Part shown: piece after piece, positions 45,200 through 55,383 of the stretch | How positions within the stretch are numbered: position 1 is the first letter of the stretch | How the letters are laid out: each line of letters starts with the position of its first letter | DNA from: Candidatus Brevundimonas colombiensis | GTDB lineage: Bacteria > Pseudomonadota > Alphaproteobacteria > Caulobacterales > Caulobacteraceae | Length of the DNA: 64,000 nt | Direction of reading: 5' to 3' | Assembly: GCA_029202665.1 (NCBI GenBank) | Contig: CP119326.1 | Location: 248,001 to 312,000 of the forward strand | Program-made: the position numbers and the translations under genes | Notes under the pieces: generated by a model | What the model saw: only the letters and a program-made list of their open reading frames with translations | What the model was told of the DNA's origin: nothing | The model's database searches: none

Positions 45200-45350
45200 T
45201 CGCGTCTTCGCTTTCCTGATCTATTGCGTCCGACCGATTCCACAGCCGACACATCCTGCATCCGCTAATAGAGTTATTCGATCCCGATAGCAAACCCGCG
45301 CTTGATGACCGATCTATGCACGCTGCTGCATATATCTGTAGTGGTGAAGC

Positions 45351-46571
45351 TCAGCGGCCGAAGTCTTCGGCCAGGACCATCATCGCCGCGCGTTCGGGTG
45401 CCGAATATTCGTCGACCACATCGTCCTCCCCGTCGCGTATGGCGCGCAACAGACTGGGCGTCAGGGCCGAGGACAGAGACCAGTTCCAGTAACGCAGCAC
45501 CGTTTGCGCCCGGTCCACGGCCAGCATTTCATAGGTGATCTGCACCCGCTCCCAATCGGGATGGATGTGGCCGTCGGCGACCGTCTCGGGCCGGCGCATC
45601 GAGCGCCACAGATTGGCCAGATCGGCGCGCGACAGGCCCGTGGCCTTGCACAAGATGGCCAGGGGCTCGCCGCCCGCATCGCCCAGCAGCTTGGCGCCCG
45701 TCAGCGGCTTGACGCCCGACAGGAAGGCGATTTCCGAGGCCGTCTCGCGCGTCAGCCCGTCGCGCCCGGCGACCATGACCGCCTGTTCCAGACTGTCGAA
45801 GGGGCTCTTGGCGATGGCGCCGCGATTGCGCTGGCGTCGCTCGATGAACTGCAGGGCCTTGCGCGCGACGGGATCGCCCCAGTCCTCGGCCGCCGCCATG
45901 CCGAACACGTCCTCGGACGCCTCCTGCATCACCTCGCGCGACACGGCGAACCTTTGCAGGATGGTGCGCCGGTCCTCCGGCCCGCACCACCAGAACATGA
46001 CATAGGCGCCCGACGGTCTCAGCTCCGGGCGTTTCAGCAGGAGGCCGCACAGGCCCGGCGACTGTCGGCTCAGGCCCACCACCGCCTCGATCCCCACCTG
46101 CGACAGGCGCGCGGTGGCGTTGCGCAGCACCGCCTCCATCACCTCCATCTCGCCGAAGGAGAACAGGGTCTCGGTCACGATCTCCGACAGGCCCCGGCGG
46201 CCCGCGATCAGCAGCCGGTGATCGACGCCGGCGTCGCGCGCGCAGCCGACGATGTCCGCATCGCTGAGGGACGCGCACTGTTCGATCAGAAGGCCGGCGA
46301 TCTCCACCTCGTCGCGCAGCAGGATGCGCGCCACGCTGTTGGGCAGTTCGGCCAGGGGCGCCAGGCGGGCGGCGACGCGGCGGCGCTCTTCGCGCGTGGC
46401 CAGACGCAGCATCTCGACCAGCAGATCGCCCGTCACCGCGCGTTCGAAGGCGTTGATCCGGCTGGCGGGCAGAGACACCACATCGGCCAGACGCTTCAGC
46501 AACGCCCGGCGCGCCCGCATCGGCGTTTCCGCCCCAGGCTCTTGCGCGATCATGGCTGGTTGTTCGCCCAT
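45351..46571 (-). CDS. DUF2336 domain protein (second copy)
   Basis: This 406-residue helical protein is in the same family as 43087-44202: RALLKRLADVVSLPASRINA, GLSEIVTETLFSFGEMEVME and GVKPLTGAKLLGDAGGEPLA are recognisable. It includes LCKATGLSRADLANLWRSM, which parallels VCKAADMDRAVYLTYAVAV of the other. The two copies are distant in sequence. It is transcribed toward mucR, with a 151-bp AT-rich gap between. Confidence 0.85.
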   Translation of the reverse strand: MGEQPAMIAQEPGAETPMRARRALLKRLADVVSLPASRINAFERAVTGDLLVEMLRLATREERRRVAARLAPLAELPNSVARILLRDEVEIAGLLIEQCASLSDADIVGCARDAGVDHRLLIAGRRGLSEIVTETLFSFGEMEVMEAVLRNATARLSQVGIEAVVGLSRQSPGLCGLLLKRPELRPSGAYVMFWWCGPEDRRTILQRFAVSREVMQEASEDVFGMAAAEDWGDPVARKALQFIERRQRNRGAIAKSPFDSLEQAVMVAGRDGLTRETASEIAFLSGVKPLTGAKLLGDAGGEPLAILCKATGLSRADLANLWRSMRRPETVADGHIHPDWERVQITYEMLAVDRAQTVLRYWNWSLSSALTPSLLRAIRDGEDDVVDEYSAPERAAMMVLAEDFGR

Positions 46572-46795
46572 ACGTCCAATCTAGACGCGAGCGGTTAACC
46601 GGGCATGAGGGCTTCGGATGTTGTTGACCACCCCAGCCATGACCTGGATCACGAACACCCCGGCCTCGGAACCCGTGGGATCCCCGGCGCCCTGGCGAAG
46701 ACGCCCGGCACGGTCAAGCCGCTCTTGACCGCCCCGGGCCGCGTCACGGCCTGTTCGAATATCGCCCCCGATGGGGCGGCCGCCGAAGACTGCGC

Positions 46796-47776
<981 letters not shown>

Positions 47777-47911
47777 GGGGCGGTCTCCGAAGGGCATGTT
47801 GCAGTTGCGCTAACAGATAGGCGGAGGCTTCGATCCGCAAGGGGGCGCGGGCGAGGATTTCTGACAGGACGTCCCACCTCCGCTCTCGCCGAAGGCGCGA
47901 CTCTTCTTTTC

Positions 47912-48019
47912 CGTCATCCTCGGGCTCGACCCGAGGACCGGGCGCCGGTCGGGCTGTGCGCCGATCCTGTCGCACGCGCGGCGGACCATCCGATCCTCGG
48001 GTCATGCCCGAGGATGACG
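47912..48019. repeat. Inverted repeat of the CGTCATCCTCGG family (long copy)
   Basis: CGTCATCCTCGGG (47912-47924) is inverted exactly as CCCGAGGATGACG (48007-48019). Each arm also contains a smaller palindrome (CCTCGGGCTCGACCCGAGG; CCTCGGGTCATGCCCGAGG). It lies between the cysK promoter side and the Lrp stop. The copy at 25317-25411 has the same ends. Confidence 0.85.
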
Positions 48020-48035
48020 CAACGGGCGAAACGCT

Positions 48036-48518
48036 CTAACGCCCCAGCACAGCCCGCGCCGGGTCGAACCCGACCACCTCGCGGATCACGATCATGCTCT
48101 TGTAGCCGCGCACGCCCTTTTCGGGGACCAGCTCGCGAATGCCGAACGCCTCGTAATCCTGCATGGAGCGGACGGCGACAGTCAGCAGATAGTCGGTTTC
48201 GCCCGTCACGTCCCAGCAGCCCTGAACCTCCGGGCTGGCCTTCATGGCCCGCTGGAAGGCGTCCATCACCTTGCGTTCCTGGGTGTTCATCTCGACCTGG
48301 ACATGCAGGACGATGCGCGGCTCGATCCGCGCCGGGTCGATCATGGCCACGTCGCGTACGATCACCCCCTCGGCCCGCAGCCGCCTCAGCCGACGCAGGA
48401 CCGCCGATTCCGACAGGCCGACCGCTTCGGCCGTGACCCGCGCCGGTTCCTGATTGTTGCGACGCACCCGATCCAGCAGACTGTGATCGAACGCATCCAG
48501 CGTGACGAAATTCGTCAT
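48036..48518 (-). CDS. Lrp/AsnC-family transcriptional regulator
   Basis: The 160-residue protein has an N-terminal winged helix-turn-helix (LLDRVRRNNQEPARVTAEAV, GLSESAVLRRLRRLRAEGVI) and a RAM ligand domain (ETDYLLTVAVRSMQDYEAF). ATG 48518 matches the family start. It is divergent from the EamA exporter with an 84-bp gap. This is a common arrangement in which the regulator senses an amino acid and controls the exporter. Confidence 0.92.
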   Translation of the reverse strand: MTNFVTLDAFDHSLLDRVRRNNQEPARVTAEAVGLSESAVLRRLRRLRAEGVIVRDVAMIDPARIEPRIVLHVQVEMNTQERKVMDAFQRAMKASPEVQGCWDVTGETDYLLTVAVRSMQDYEAFGIRELVPEKGVRGYKSMIVIREVVGFDPARAVLGR

Positions 48519-48602
48519 ATCATAGTCCCTGACGCCGAATTCAGGCGCATTCAGGCCGGAAATCGCCGGGAAGCGCAACCGTATTTCGGCTAGTCATCGG
48601 TC

Positions 48603-49505
48603 ATGACCGCCGTCGCCCTGAAATCGCATCTGACATCGCCGCTGATGACGCGCCTGATCCCCTATCTGGCGCTGTTCGCAGGCATGGCCATCCTGGCCAG
48701 CGGCACCTCCTTCGCCAAGACCCTGTTCCCCGTGATCGGGGCGCAGGGCACGACCGCCTATCGCGTCGGACTGTCCGCCGTCATCCTGGTGGCGGTGTTC
48801 CGGCCCTGGCGGTTCCGCCTGACCCGCGCCGATCTGGGCGCCGTGGCGCTTTACGGGGTGGTGCTGGGGGCCATGAACCTCAGCTTCTACATGTCGCTGC
48901 GGACCATTCCGCTGGGCCTGGCCATCGCCATCGAGTTCATGGGGCCGCTGACGCTGGCGCTGCTGCATTCGCGCAAGCCGATCCATTTCGTCTGCATCGG
49001 CTTCGCGGCGCTGGGACTGGGGCTTCTGTTGCCGCTGAAGGGCGGCGCCGGCGCGCTCGATCCGGTCGGCATGGGCCTGGCCGCCTTCGCGGGCCTGTGC
49101 TGGGCGCTCTATATCGTCTTCGGCAAGCGGCTGTCGCACCTGCACGCCGGTCAGTCGGTGGCCCTGGGCATGAGCGTGGCGGCCATGGTCGTGGTGCCGT
49201 TCGGCGTGGCCCACGCCGGGATGGCGCTGTTTAACCCGGCCATCGTCTTGGCGGGAGTGGCGGTGGCGATCTTCTCCAGCGCCCTGCCCTATTCGCTGGA
49301 GATGGTGGCCCTGCGCGCCATTCCCAAACGCACCTTCGGCGTGGTGCTCAGCATCGAACCGGCGGTCGGCGCCCTGGCCGGTCTGGTCATCCTGCACGAG
49401 CATCTGACCGGCCAGCAATGGCTGGCCATCGCCGCCATCGTGGCCGCCTCGGTCGGCGCCATCGCCACGACGCGCGAACCGCAGACGGGTCCGGAACCAG
49501 TTTAG
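48603..49505 (+). CDS. rhtA: EamA/RhtA-type metabolite exporter
   Basis: This 300-residue DMT-superfamily protein has ten hydrophobic helices in two EamA repeats (ILASGTSFAKTLFPVIGAQG, LGAMNLSFYMSLRTIPLGLA, AFAGLCWALYIVFGKRL, SSALPYSLEMVALRAIPKRT). The pattern is that of RhtA-like threonine/homoserine exporters. The divergent Lrp-type regulator supports amino-acid export. Substrate is inferred, not shown. Confidence 0.85.
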   Translation: MTAVALKSHLTSPLMTRLIPYLALFAGMAILASGTSFAKTLFPVIGAQGTTAYRVGLSAVILVAVFRPWRFRLTRADLGAVALYGVVLGAMNLSFYMSLRTIPLGLAIAIEFMGPLTLALLHSRKPIHFVCIGFAALGLGLLLPLKGGAGALDPVGMGLAAFAGLCWALYIVFGKRLSHLHAGQSVALGMSVAAMVVVPFGVAHAGMALFNPAIVLAGVAVAIFSSALPYSLEMVALRAIPKRTFGVVLSIEPAVGALAGLVILHEHLTGQQWLAIAAIVAASVGAIATTREPQTGPEPV

Positions 49506-49513
49506 GGCGCTTC

Positions 49514-49551
49514 TGTCCGCTCATCCCGGCGAAGGCGGGGACGAGCGGACA
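49514..49551. terminator. Hairpin between convergent rhtA and chemoreceptor genes
   Basis: TGTCCGCTC-A-TCCC pairs with GGGGA-CGAGCGGACA around a short GC-rich loop. It lies 9 bp after the rhtA stop and 9 bp before the chemoreceptor stop, so it can serve both. It resembles the CATCCCGGCGAAGGC-type repeat that is common in alphaproteobacteria. Confidence 0.65.
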
Positions 49552-49559
49552 TCAGAGAG

Positions 49560-51053
49560 TCAGAACTCCTCCCACTCCTGACTGACCGCCGTCGCGGCGC
49601 CGCCCGCGGCATAGGCGCGGATGCGGGCGCGTTCGCGGGCCAGGGGAACGGGGCCGGACGCCTGCGTCAGATGGTGAACCTGGGTCTTGACCGGCGCATC
49701 GCCCGTATCGAACCGTTCGACCAGTTGCGCCAGCTGGTCCGTTTCGGTCTTCAGGCTCATCGCCGCCGCCGTCGTCTGTTCGACCATGGCGGCGTTCTGC
49801 TGCGTGACCTGGTCCATCTGGTTGACGGCGCTGTTGACCTGGCTGAGGCCGGTCGCCTGTTCCTGGGCCGATGCGGCGATCTCGGAGACCAGGGCGTCCA
49901 TCTCGGCCACCTTGACCGCGATGGCTTCCAGCGCCGCGCCAGTTTCGTTGACCAGCCGCACCCCTTGCGACACCTCCTGGCCCGAGGTGGTGATCAGGGT
50001 CTTGATCTCCTTGGCCGCCTCGGCCGAGCGTTGGGCCAGGGCGCGAACCTCGGACGCCACGACGGCGAAACCGCGTCCCGCCTCGCCCGCCCGCGCCGCC
50101 TCGACCCCCGCATTCAGGGCCAGCAGATTGGTCTGGAAGGCGATTTCGTCGATCACGCCGATGATGTCGCTGATCTGGGTCGAGCTGCGTCTGATGCCGT
50201 CCATGGCCGCCACGGCCTGACGCACCACCTCGGACGACCGATCCGCCTCGGTGCGGGCGCCGGCGGCGGCGGCCGAGGCCTGGCGCGCGCCGTCCGCGCT
50301 GCGTTTGACGGTGGCGGTGATCTGATCCAACGCCGCCGCCGTCTCTTCCAGACTGGCGGCCTGCTGTTCGGTGCGCCGCGACAGGTCGTCCGAGGCGCTG
50401 GAGATTTCACCCACCCCGCCGCGCAGGGCGCCGATGGCCCCCAGCGCCTGACCCAGGGTCTGACGCAGGCTCTCGACCGCGGCGTTGTAGTCGTCGCGCA
50501 CGCGCAGATGCGCCCCCTCGACCGGCGCGTCGATGCGCGCGGTCAGGTCGCCCGCCGACAGCCGCGCCAGCACCCCGGCCAGGGCCTCGACCAGCACGGT
50601 CTGGGCCTGTTCCGCCGCGATGCGCGCCGCCTCGCGCCGGGCCGCATCCTGCTCGTGGTCGGTGATGTCGATGGCCAGTTTGATCACCTTCACCGGCCGG
50701 CCGTCGGCGCCGAAGACCGGGTTGTAGGACGCCTGCAGCCAGACCTCGCGCCCGCCCTTGGCCAGCCGTCGGAACTTGCGCGCCATGAACTGGCCGGCGT
50801 TCAGTTCGCGCCAGAAGGCCGAATAGTCGGGCGCCGCCGCCTCGGCCGGGTCCATGAACTGGCGGTGATGGGCGCCGCGGATTTCCTCCAGCGTGTAGCC
50901 CATGGTGGTCAGAAAGTTCTGGTTGGCGTCGATGATGGCGCCGTCCATGTTGAACTCGATCACCGCCTGGGATCGGCCGATGGCGGCCATCTTGCCGTCC
51001 AGATCGGCCAGCCGGGCCTGTTGATCCGATTGCGCGCGTCGTTTGGTGAACAT
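49560..51053 (-). CDS. Cytosolic PAS-containing methyl-accepting chemotaxis protein
   Basis: The 497-residue protein has an N-terminal PAS domain (about 20-130; FNMDGAIIDANQNFLTTMGY), a HAMP-like linker region (LAGVLARLSAGDLTARIDAP) and the MCP signalling domain. The conserved hairpin tip is IDEIAFQTNLLALNAGVEAA. It ends in EWEEF, the CheR/CheB docking pentapeptide. No transmembrane helix is present, so it senses an internal cue, perhaps redox or a small ligand. ATG 51053 is preferred over an earlier frame opening at 51179. fliI is divergent from it. Confidence 0.92.
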   Translation of the reverse strand: MFTKRRAQSDQQARLADLDGKMAAIGRSQAVIEFNMDGAIIDANQNFLTTMGYTLEEIRGAHHRQFMDPAEAAAPDYSAFWRELNAGQFMARKFRRLAKGGREVWLQASYNPVFGADGRPVKVIKLAIDITDHEQDAARREAARIAAEQAQTVLVEALAGVLARLSAGDLTARIDAPVEGAHLRVRDDYNAAVESLRQTLGQALGAIGALRGGVGEISSASDDLSRRTEQQAASLEETAAALDQITATVKRSADGARQASAAAAGARTEADRSSEVVRQAVAAMDGIRRSSTQISDIIGVIDEIAFQTNLLALNAGVEAARAGEAGRGFAVVASEVRALAQRSAEAAKEIKTLITTSGQEVSQGVRLVNETGAALEAIAVKVAEMDALVSEIAASAQEQATGLSQVNSAVNQMDQVTQQNAAMVEQTTAAAMSLKTETDQLAQLVERFDTGDAPVKTQVHHLTQASGPVPLARERARIRAYAAGGAATAVSQEWEEF

Positions 51054-51251
51054 CCCGACCCTCTTGGATTGCGATGAACGCAACTTGCGCCTCAAACCTT
51101 GCGAAAGCGTTTCTCGCAAAGGTTGTGAAGCTTGGCTGTTATTGCGGCATAGCTTCATCATGAGTTGCAGATCCCCCATCCGGTCGGGCGGGCTTCACCG
51201 GTCGTTAACCACGATGGCGCATCTGGTTGAGAGCTGTTCCTGGGGTCCCGT

Positions 51252-52595
51252 TTGCGCAATCTCGTCGCCGCCGTCGAAGCGATCGACCCGCTGGTCGTGA
51301 CCGGCAAGGTGGCGGGCGTGTCGGGCCTGCTGATCGAATCGCGCGGCGGCCTGTCGCGCCTGGCGGTCGGCGCCCGGGCCGAGATCGGGCGGCGCGGACA
51401 GGCGCCCCTGCCGGCCGAGGTCGTGGGCTTCCGCGATTCAAAGGCCCTGCTGATGCCGTTCGGCCCGGTCGAGGGCGTGGCCCCCGGCGCCGACATCCGC
51501 ATCATCGATCAGGCCGCCAGCGTCAGGCCCACCACCGCCTGGCTGGGCCGCATCATCGACGCCTTCGGCCAGCCCATCGACGGCAAGGGGCCATTACCCC
51601 AGGGTCCTGCCCCCTATCCCCTGCGCGCGCCCCCGCCCCCGGCCCATTCACGCGGCCGGGTCGGCGAGCGGCTGGACCTGGGCGTGCGGGCCATGGACGT
51701 CTTCACCACCACCTGCCGGGGCCAGCGTCTGGGCATCTTCGCCGGGTCGGGCGTGGGCAAGTCGGTGCTTCTGTCGATGCTGGCGAAAGAGGCGACCTGC
51801 GACGCGGTCGTGGTCGGCCTGATCGGCGAACGGGGCCGAGAGGTGCGCGAGTTCGTGGAGGAGACTTTAGGCGAAGAGGGGCTGAAACGCGCCGTCGTGG
51901 TGGTCGCCACCAGCGACGAACCGGCCCTGAAGCGCCGCCAGTCCGCCTATATGACCATGGCCATCGCCGAGTTCCTGCGCGATCAGGATCTGGAGGTGCT
52001 GTGCTTGATGGACAGTGTCACCCGCTTCGCCATGGCCCAGCGCGAGATCGGCCTGGCGGCGGGCGAACCCCCGACGACCAAGGGCTATACCCCCACCGTC
52101 TTCACCGAACTGCCCAAACTGCTGGAGCGGGCCGGGCCGGGACCGATCCGCCCGGACGGCACGACGGCGGCGCCGATCACCGCCCTGTTCACCGTGCTGG
52201 TGGACGGCGGCGACCACGACGAACCGATCGCCGACGCGGTGCGAGGCATTCTGGACGGCCACATCGTCATGGACCGCAAGATCGCCGAGCGCGGGCGTTT
52301 CCCCGCCATCGACGTACTGAAATCCGTCAGCCGCACCCTGCCCGGCTGTCAGACCCCGCCCGAGCGCGAGTTGAACAAGCGCGCGCGCCAATGCCTGTCG
52401 GCCTATGCCAATATGGAAGAGCTGATCAAGATCGGCGCCTACCGGACCGGCGCCGACCCCATCGTGGACCGGGCCATCGCCCTGAATCCGGCGCTGGAGG
52501 ACTTCCTGGGTCAGGACAAGGACGACGCGACCCGTCTTTCCGATTCCTTTACCCGGCTGGAAGCAATCCTGAGCCAAGGCATGATCAGAGAGTGA
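51252..52595 (+). CDS. fliI: Flagellar export ATPase FliI
   Basis: The 447-residue ATPase energises the flagellar type III export apparatus. It has the Walker A motif FAGSGVGKSVLLS, Walker B LEVLCLMDSVTRFAMAQRE and GYTPTVFTELPKLLERAG. The start is a TTG at 51252. A TTAACC element, a CtrA-type half-site, lies at 51205-51210, about 42 bases upstream. This is consistent with CtrA control of early flagellar genes in Caulobacterales, but inferred. fliJ follows after 7 bp. Confidence 0.95.
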   Translation: MRNLVAAVEAIDPLVVTGKVAGVSGLLIESRGGLSRLAVGARAEIGRRGQAPLPAEVVGFRDSKALLMPFGPVEGVAPGADIRIIDQAASVRPTTAWLGRIIDAFGQPIDGKGPLPQGPAPYPLRAPPPPAHSRGRVGERLDLGVRAMDVFTTTCRGQRLGIFAGSGVGKSVLLSMLAKEATCDAVVVGLIGERGREVREFVEETLGEEGLKRAVVVVATSDEPALKRRQSAYMTMAIAEFLRDQDLEVLCLMDSVTRFAMAQREIGLAAGEPPTTKGYTPTVFTELPKLLERAGPGPIRPDGTTAAPITALFTVLVDGGDHDEPIADAVRGILDGHIVMDRKIAERGRFPAIDVLKSVSRTLPGCQTPPERELNKRARQCLSAYANMEELIKIGAYRTGADPIVDRAIALNPALEDFLGQDKDDATRLSDSFTRLEAILSQGMIRE

Positions 52596-52602
52596 CGACG
52601 AA

Positions 52603-53013
52603 ATGACCGCTTGGGCCCAATCCCTGATCCGCATCTCCAACTATGAGGTCGAGACGCTGCAGAAGCGCCTGGCCGAGATCGCCGAACGCCGCAGCCAGGC
52701 CGAGGTCCGCATCGCCGTTCTGGACGCCGAGGCCGAGGGCGAGCGCGACCGCGCCCGTCTGGACGCCGAGGCCGGCATGATGCTGGGCGCCTATCTGAAC
52801 GGCTGGAAGGCCCGCAAGGCCAAGGCCGAGGGCGACCTGACCGTGCTGGACGCCGAGGAAGCCGGCGCCCGCGACGCCCTGACCGGCGCCTTCGAAGAGC
52901 TGAAAAAGTTCGAACACGTCGCCGAAACGACCCGGCTGAACCAGCTGGTCGCCATCGCCAAGCGCGAAACCGCCGCCTTCGACGAAATGGGCCTGCGCAA
53001 ACGTGCGGTCTGA
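52603..53013 (+). CDS. fliJ: FliJ-like flagellar export chaperone
   Basis: The 136-residue protein is almost wholly alpha-helical coiled coil (VETLQKRLAEIAERRSQAEV, LTGAFEELKKFEHVAETTRL), as expected of FliJ, which bridges FliI and the export gate and escorts late substrates. Sequence similarity in this family is low. The assignment rests mainly on position directly after fliI and on composition. Confidence 0.8.
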   Translation: MTAWAQSLIRISNYEVETLQKRLAEIAERRSQAEVRIAVLDAEAEGERDRARLDAEAGMMLGAYLNGWKARKAKAEGDLTVLDAEEAGARDALTGAFEELKKFEHVAETTRLNQLVAIAKRETAAFDEMGLRKRAV

Positions 53014-53023
53014 CAGGCGACAA

Positions 53024-53050
53024 TCTCCCTCCCCCTGCGGGCGAGGGAGA
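53024..53050. repeat. Solo hairpin of the palindromic repeat family
   Basis: TCTCCCT-CCCCCTGCGGGCG-AGGGAGA is one end unit of the family seen at 14576 and 44216, with no partner end. Its right arm GAGGGAGA lies 4 bases before the xylanase TTG and seems to serve as its ribosome binding site. Confidence 0.75.
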
Positions 53051-53053
53051 ACC

Positions 53054-54121
53054 TTGACCCCGACCCGCCGCGCCCTCCTCGCTGCGCCCCTCGCTCTCGC
53101 CGCCTGCGACCGGTTCGCCTCGGCCGAGGCCAGCCCGCCGAATGTCCCGCCGCTGAAATCCGTCGCCCCCGCCCCCTTCGGCACGGCGATCAAGGCCAGC
53201 CAGATCGACGACCCGGACTGGGTCGCCCTGGCGCGCGCCAACGTCTCCCAGCTGACGCCGGAATGGGAGATGAAGATGGAATATATCCTGGCGAACGGCC
53301 TGGACCGCCCCGACTTCGACCGGTCCGACCGTATCGCCGCCTTCGCCCAGGCCGAGGGCATGGCGATGCACGGCCACACCCTGATCTGGTACGCGCAAGG
53401 AAAAGAGGCGTTCGCCGGACTGTCGGGCGCCGCCTTCGACCGCGCCTTCGACGGCTATATCGCGACGGTCGCCGGCCGTTATCGCGGCAAGGTCCGCAGC
53501 TGGGACGTGGTCAACGAGCCGATCCTGGACGACGGATCGGGGATGCGCGACTGCCACTGGAGCGCCCGTTACGGCCACGACGGCTATATCCTGCGCGCCT
53601 TCGAACAGGCGCGGGCGGCCGATCCCGAGGCGGTGCTGTTCCTGAACGACTACAATCAGGAAAGCGTGCCGGCCAAAGGCGCCCAGTTCCTGAAACTGGT
53701 CGAACGCCTGCTGAAGGCCGGCTGTCCGCTGCAGGGGCTGGGGCTGCAATCGCACCTGTGGATCGACATCAAGCCCGGCGTCATCGCCGCCTTCATGCGC
53801 GAGGCGGCCCAGTTCGGCCTGCCCATCCATGTGTCGGAGCTGGACTGCACCCTGCGCACCGAGGACCGGCTGGATTTGCGCAGCCAGGGCGAACGCATCA
53901 CCGCCCAGTCCGCGCGCGTCACGGAACTGGCCCAGGCCTTCGCCGCCCTGCCCAGGGCCCAGCAGTTCGCCTTCACCGTCTGGGGCCTGCGCGATGCCGA
54001 CAGCTGGTACAGGCAGGGCGACAAGGACGACGGTCGGGACAGGCCCCTGCCCTTCGACAGCTTCGGCCGCCCCAATCCGATGGCGGCGGCGCTGGCGGCG
54101 GGGTTCGGATCGCCGCGCTAA
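53054..54121 (+). CDS. GH10 endo-1,4-beta-xylanase lipoprotein
   Basis: The ~355-residue enzyme has a lipoprotein signal from TTG 53054 (TRRALLAAPLALAAC, lipobox Cys about 18) and a glycoside hydrolase family 10 barrel. HTLIWYAQG, acid/base glutamate in WDVVNEPILDDGSG and nucleophile glutamate in HVSELDCTLR are intact. It should cut xylan at the cell surface or in the periplasm. The frame is open through the upstream repeat to 53003, but family start and ribosome binding site favour 53054. Confidence 0.92.
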   Translation: MTPTRRALLAAPLALAACDRFASAEASPPNVPPLKSVAPAPFGTAIKASQIDDPDWVALARANVSQLTPEWEMKMEYILANGLDRPDFDRSDRIAAFAQAEGMAMHGHTLIWYAQGKEAFAGLSGAAFDRAFDGYIATVAGRYRGKVRSWDVVNEPILDDGSGMRDCHWSARYGHDGYILRAFEQARAADPEAVLFLNDYNQESVPAKGAQFLKLVERLLKAGCPLQGLGLQSHLWIDIKPGVIAAFMREAAQFGLPIHVSELDCTLRTEDRLDLRSQGERITAQSARVTELAQAFAALPRAQQFAFTVWGLRDADSWYRQGDKDDGRDRPLPFDSFGRPNPMAAALAAGFGSPR

Positions 54122-54203
54122 GCGCCGCTCTGGCGGGGGCGGACAGCAAAACGCCCACCGATCCTTGGACCGATGGACGTTCCGGGGGGAAGGCGCGTAG
54201 TCC

Positions 54204-54476
54204 TTACTTTTTCTTCGGCGCCGGAGCCGGCGTTTGAGCCGGACCGGCGCGGTGGCCGCGCGCGTTATGCGCCGACGCACCCGTCGAGGGCGCAGGCGCA
54301 GGGGTGGCGCGCGGAGCGGTCGTCGACGGACGAGCGGGCGATGTCGTGGACGAAGCGGCGGGCGAAGTCGCGGACTGGCGGCTGGAAGCCGCCTGAGTGG
54401 CGGCGAACGCCGAGCCGCTGGTCAGACCGACAAGCGCGACGGCGGACAGGGCGGCGGCGGTGCGGAAGGACGTCAT
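54204..54476 (-). CDS. Small exported Ala/Ser/Thr/Pro-rich protein
   Basis: The 90-residue protein has a signal peptide (AAALSAVALVGLTSGSAFAA) and a low-complexity mature part rich in Ala, Ser, Thr and Pro, ending PAPKKK. AGGGAG lies 8 bases before ATG 54476. It is probably an intrinsically disordered envelope protein. It is divergent from the two-component pair and convergent with the xylanase gene. Confidence 0.65.
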   Translation of the reverse strand: MTSFRTAAALSAVALVGLTSGSAFAATQAASSRQSATSPAASSTTSPARPSTTAPRATPAPAPSTGASAHNARGHRAGPAQTPAPAPKKK

Positions 54477-54669
54477 GGGGGTGTCTCCCTTGAGAAGGAC
54501 GTTCGACGATATGTCGGACGCCTTTTGTTTCGCGCCAGGTTCCGGCGGGTTAAGGACCGAGCCGTGTCGCAAAGTATCGAGGCCGCCCGGATTTGTGTCC
54601 GATTGTGTCCGCCGCGCTTTGGCCATGAGGCGGATGGACAAGTGAGGTCTCACGTCACCTGGCCCTCCG

Positions 54670-55383
54670 ATGTCTCAACCGGCCGCTCCCGTTCTGCTGA
54701 TCGTCGACGACGATCGCGACATTCGAAATCTGTTGGCTGACCACCTGGAGCAGCACGGTTTCCGCACCTTGAAGGCGGCGAACGGCAAGGCGATGCAGGC
54801 GGCGCTGGACGCGGGGCCGGTCAATCTGGTCGTGCTGGACCTGAACCTGCCGGATGAGGACGGGCTGCGCCTGTGCCGCTCCATCCGCGCCGCCTCCCTG
54901 ATCCCGGTCATCATATTGACGGCGCGAGGCGACCCCATCGACCGGATACTGGGGCTGGAAATGGGGGCCGACGACTATATGGCCAAACCCTTCGAGCCGC
55001 GCGAACTGGTCGCGCGCATCCGCACGGTCCTGCGGCGCGCCGATGGGGCCAGGGATACGGCCGAAAGCCGCCACGCGGACTTCGCCGGCTGGTCCCTGGA
55101 CATCGCCACACGGTCGCTGACGGCGCCGGACGGACGGCTGGCGCCCCTGTCGAGCGCGGACTTCGACCTGCTTCACGCCTTGATCCGAAACGGCGGCAAG
55201 GCCATTTCGCGCGAGCGCATACGCGCCCTTTCGACCATAGCCGACACGGACGATCGCGCCGTCGACCTGCGAGTGAGCCGTCTGCGTCAGAAGCTGGGCG
55301 ATGACGCCAGGAACCCGACCTTGATCCGCACCGTGCGCAATCTGGGCTATATGCTGTCGGGAACGGTGACATGGCGGGCCTGA
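54670..55383 (+). CDS. OmpR-type response regulator
   Basis: The 237-residue protein has a receiver domain with Asp57 in VVLDLNLPDEDG, Lys in DDYMAKPFEPRE and a C-terminal winged helix (SADFDLLHALIRNGGKAISR, VDLRVSRLRQKLG, IRTVRNLGYML). It regulates transcription upon phosphorylation by the kinase encoded next, whose start overlaps its last 13 bp. The signal is unknown. Confidence 0.94.
   Translation: MSQPAAPVLLIVDDDRDIRNLLADHLEQHGFRTLKAANGKAMQAALDAGPVNLVVLDLNLPDEDGLRLCRSIRAASLIPVIILTARGDPIDRILGLEMGADDYMAKPFEPRELVARIRTVLRRADGARDTAESRHADFAGWSLDIATRSLTAPDGRLAPLSSADFDLLHALIRNGGKAISRERIRALSTIADTDDRAVDLRVSRLRQKLGDDARNPTLIRTVRNLGYMLSGTVTWRA

Noticed and set aside
51120..51251. Sigma-54 promoter upstream of fliI or the chemoreceptor
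   Set aside because: The TTGGC...TTGC match has the wrong spacing (8 instead of 10 bases between GG and GC).
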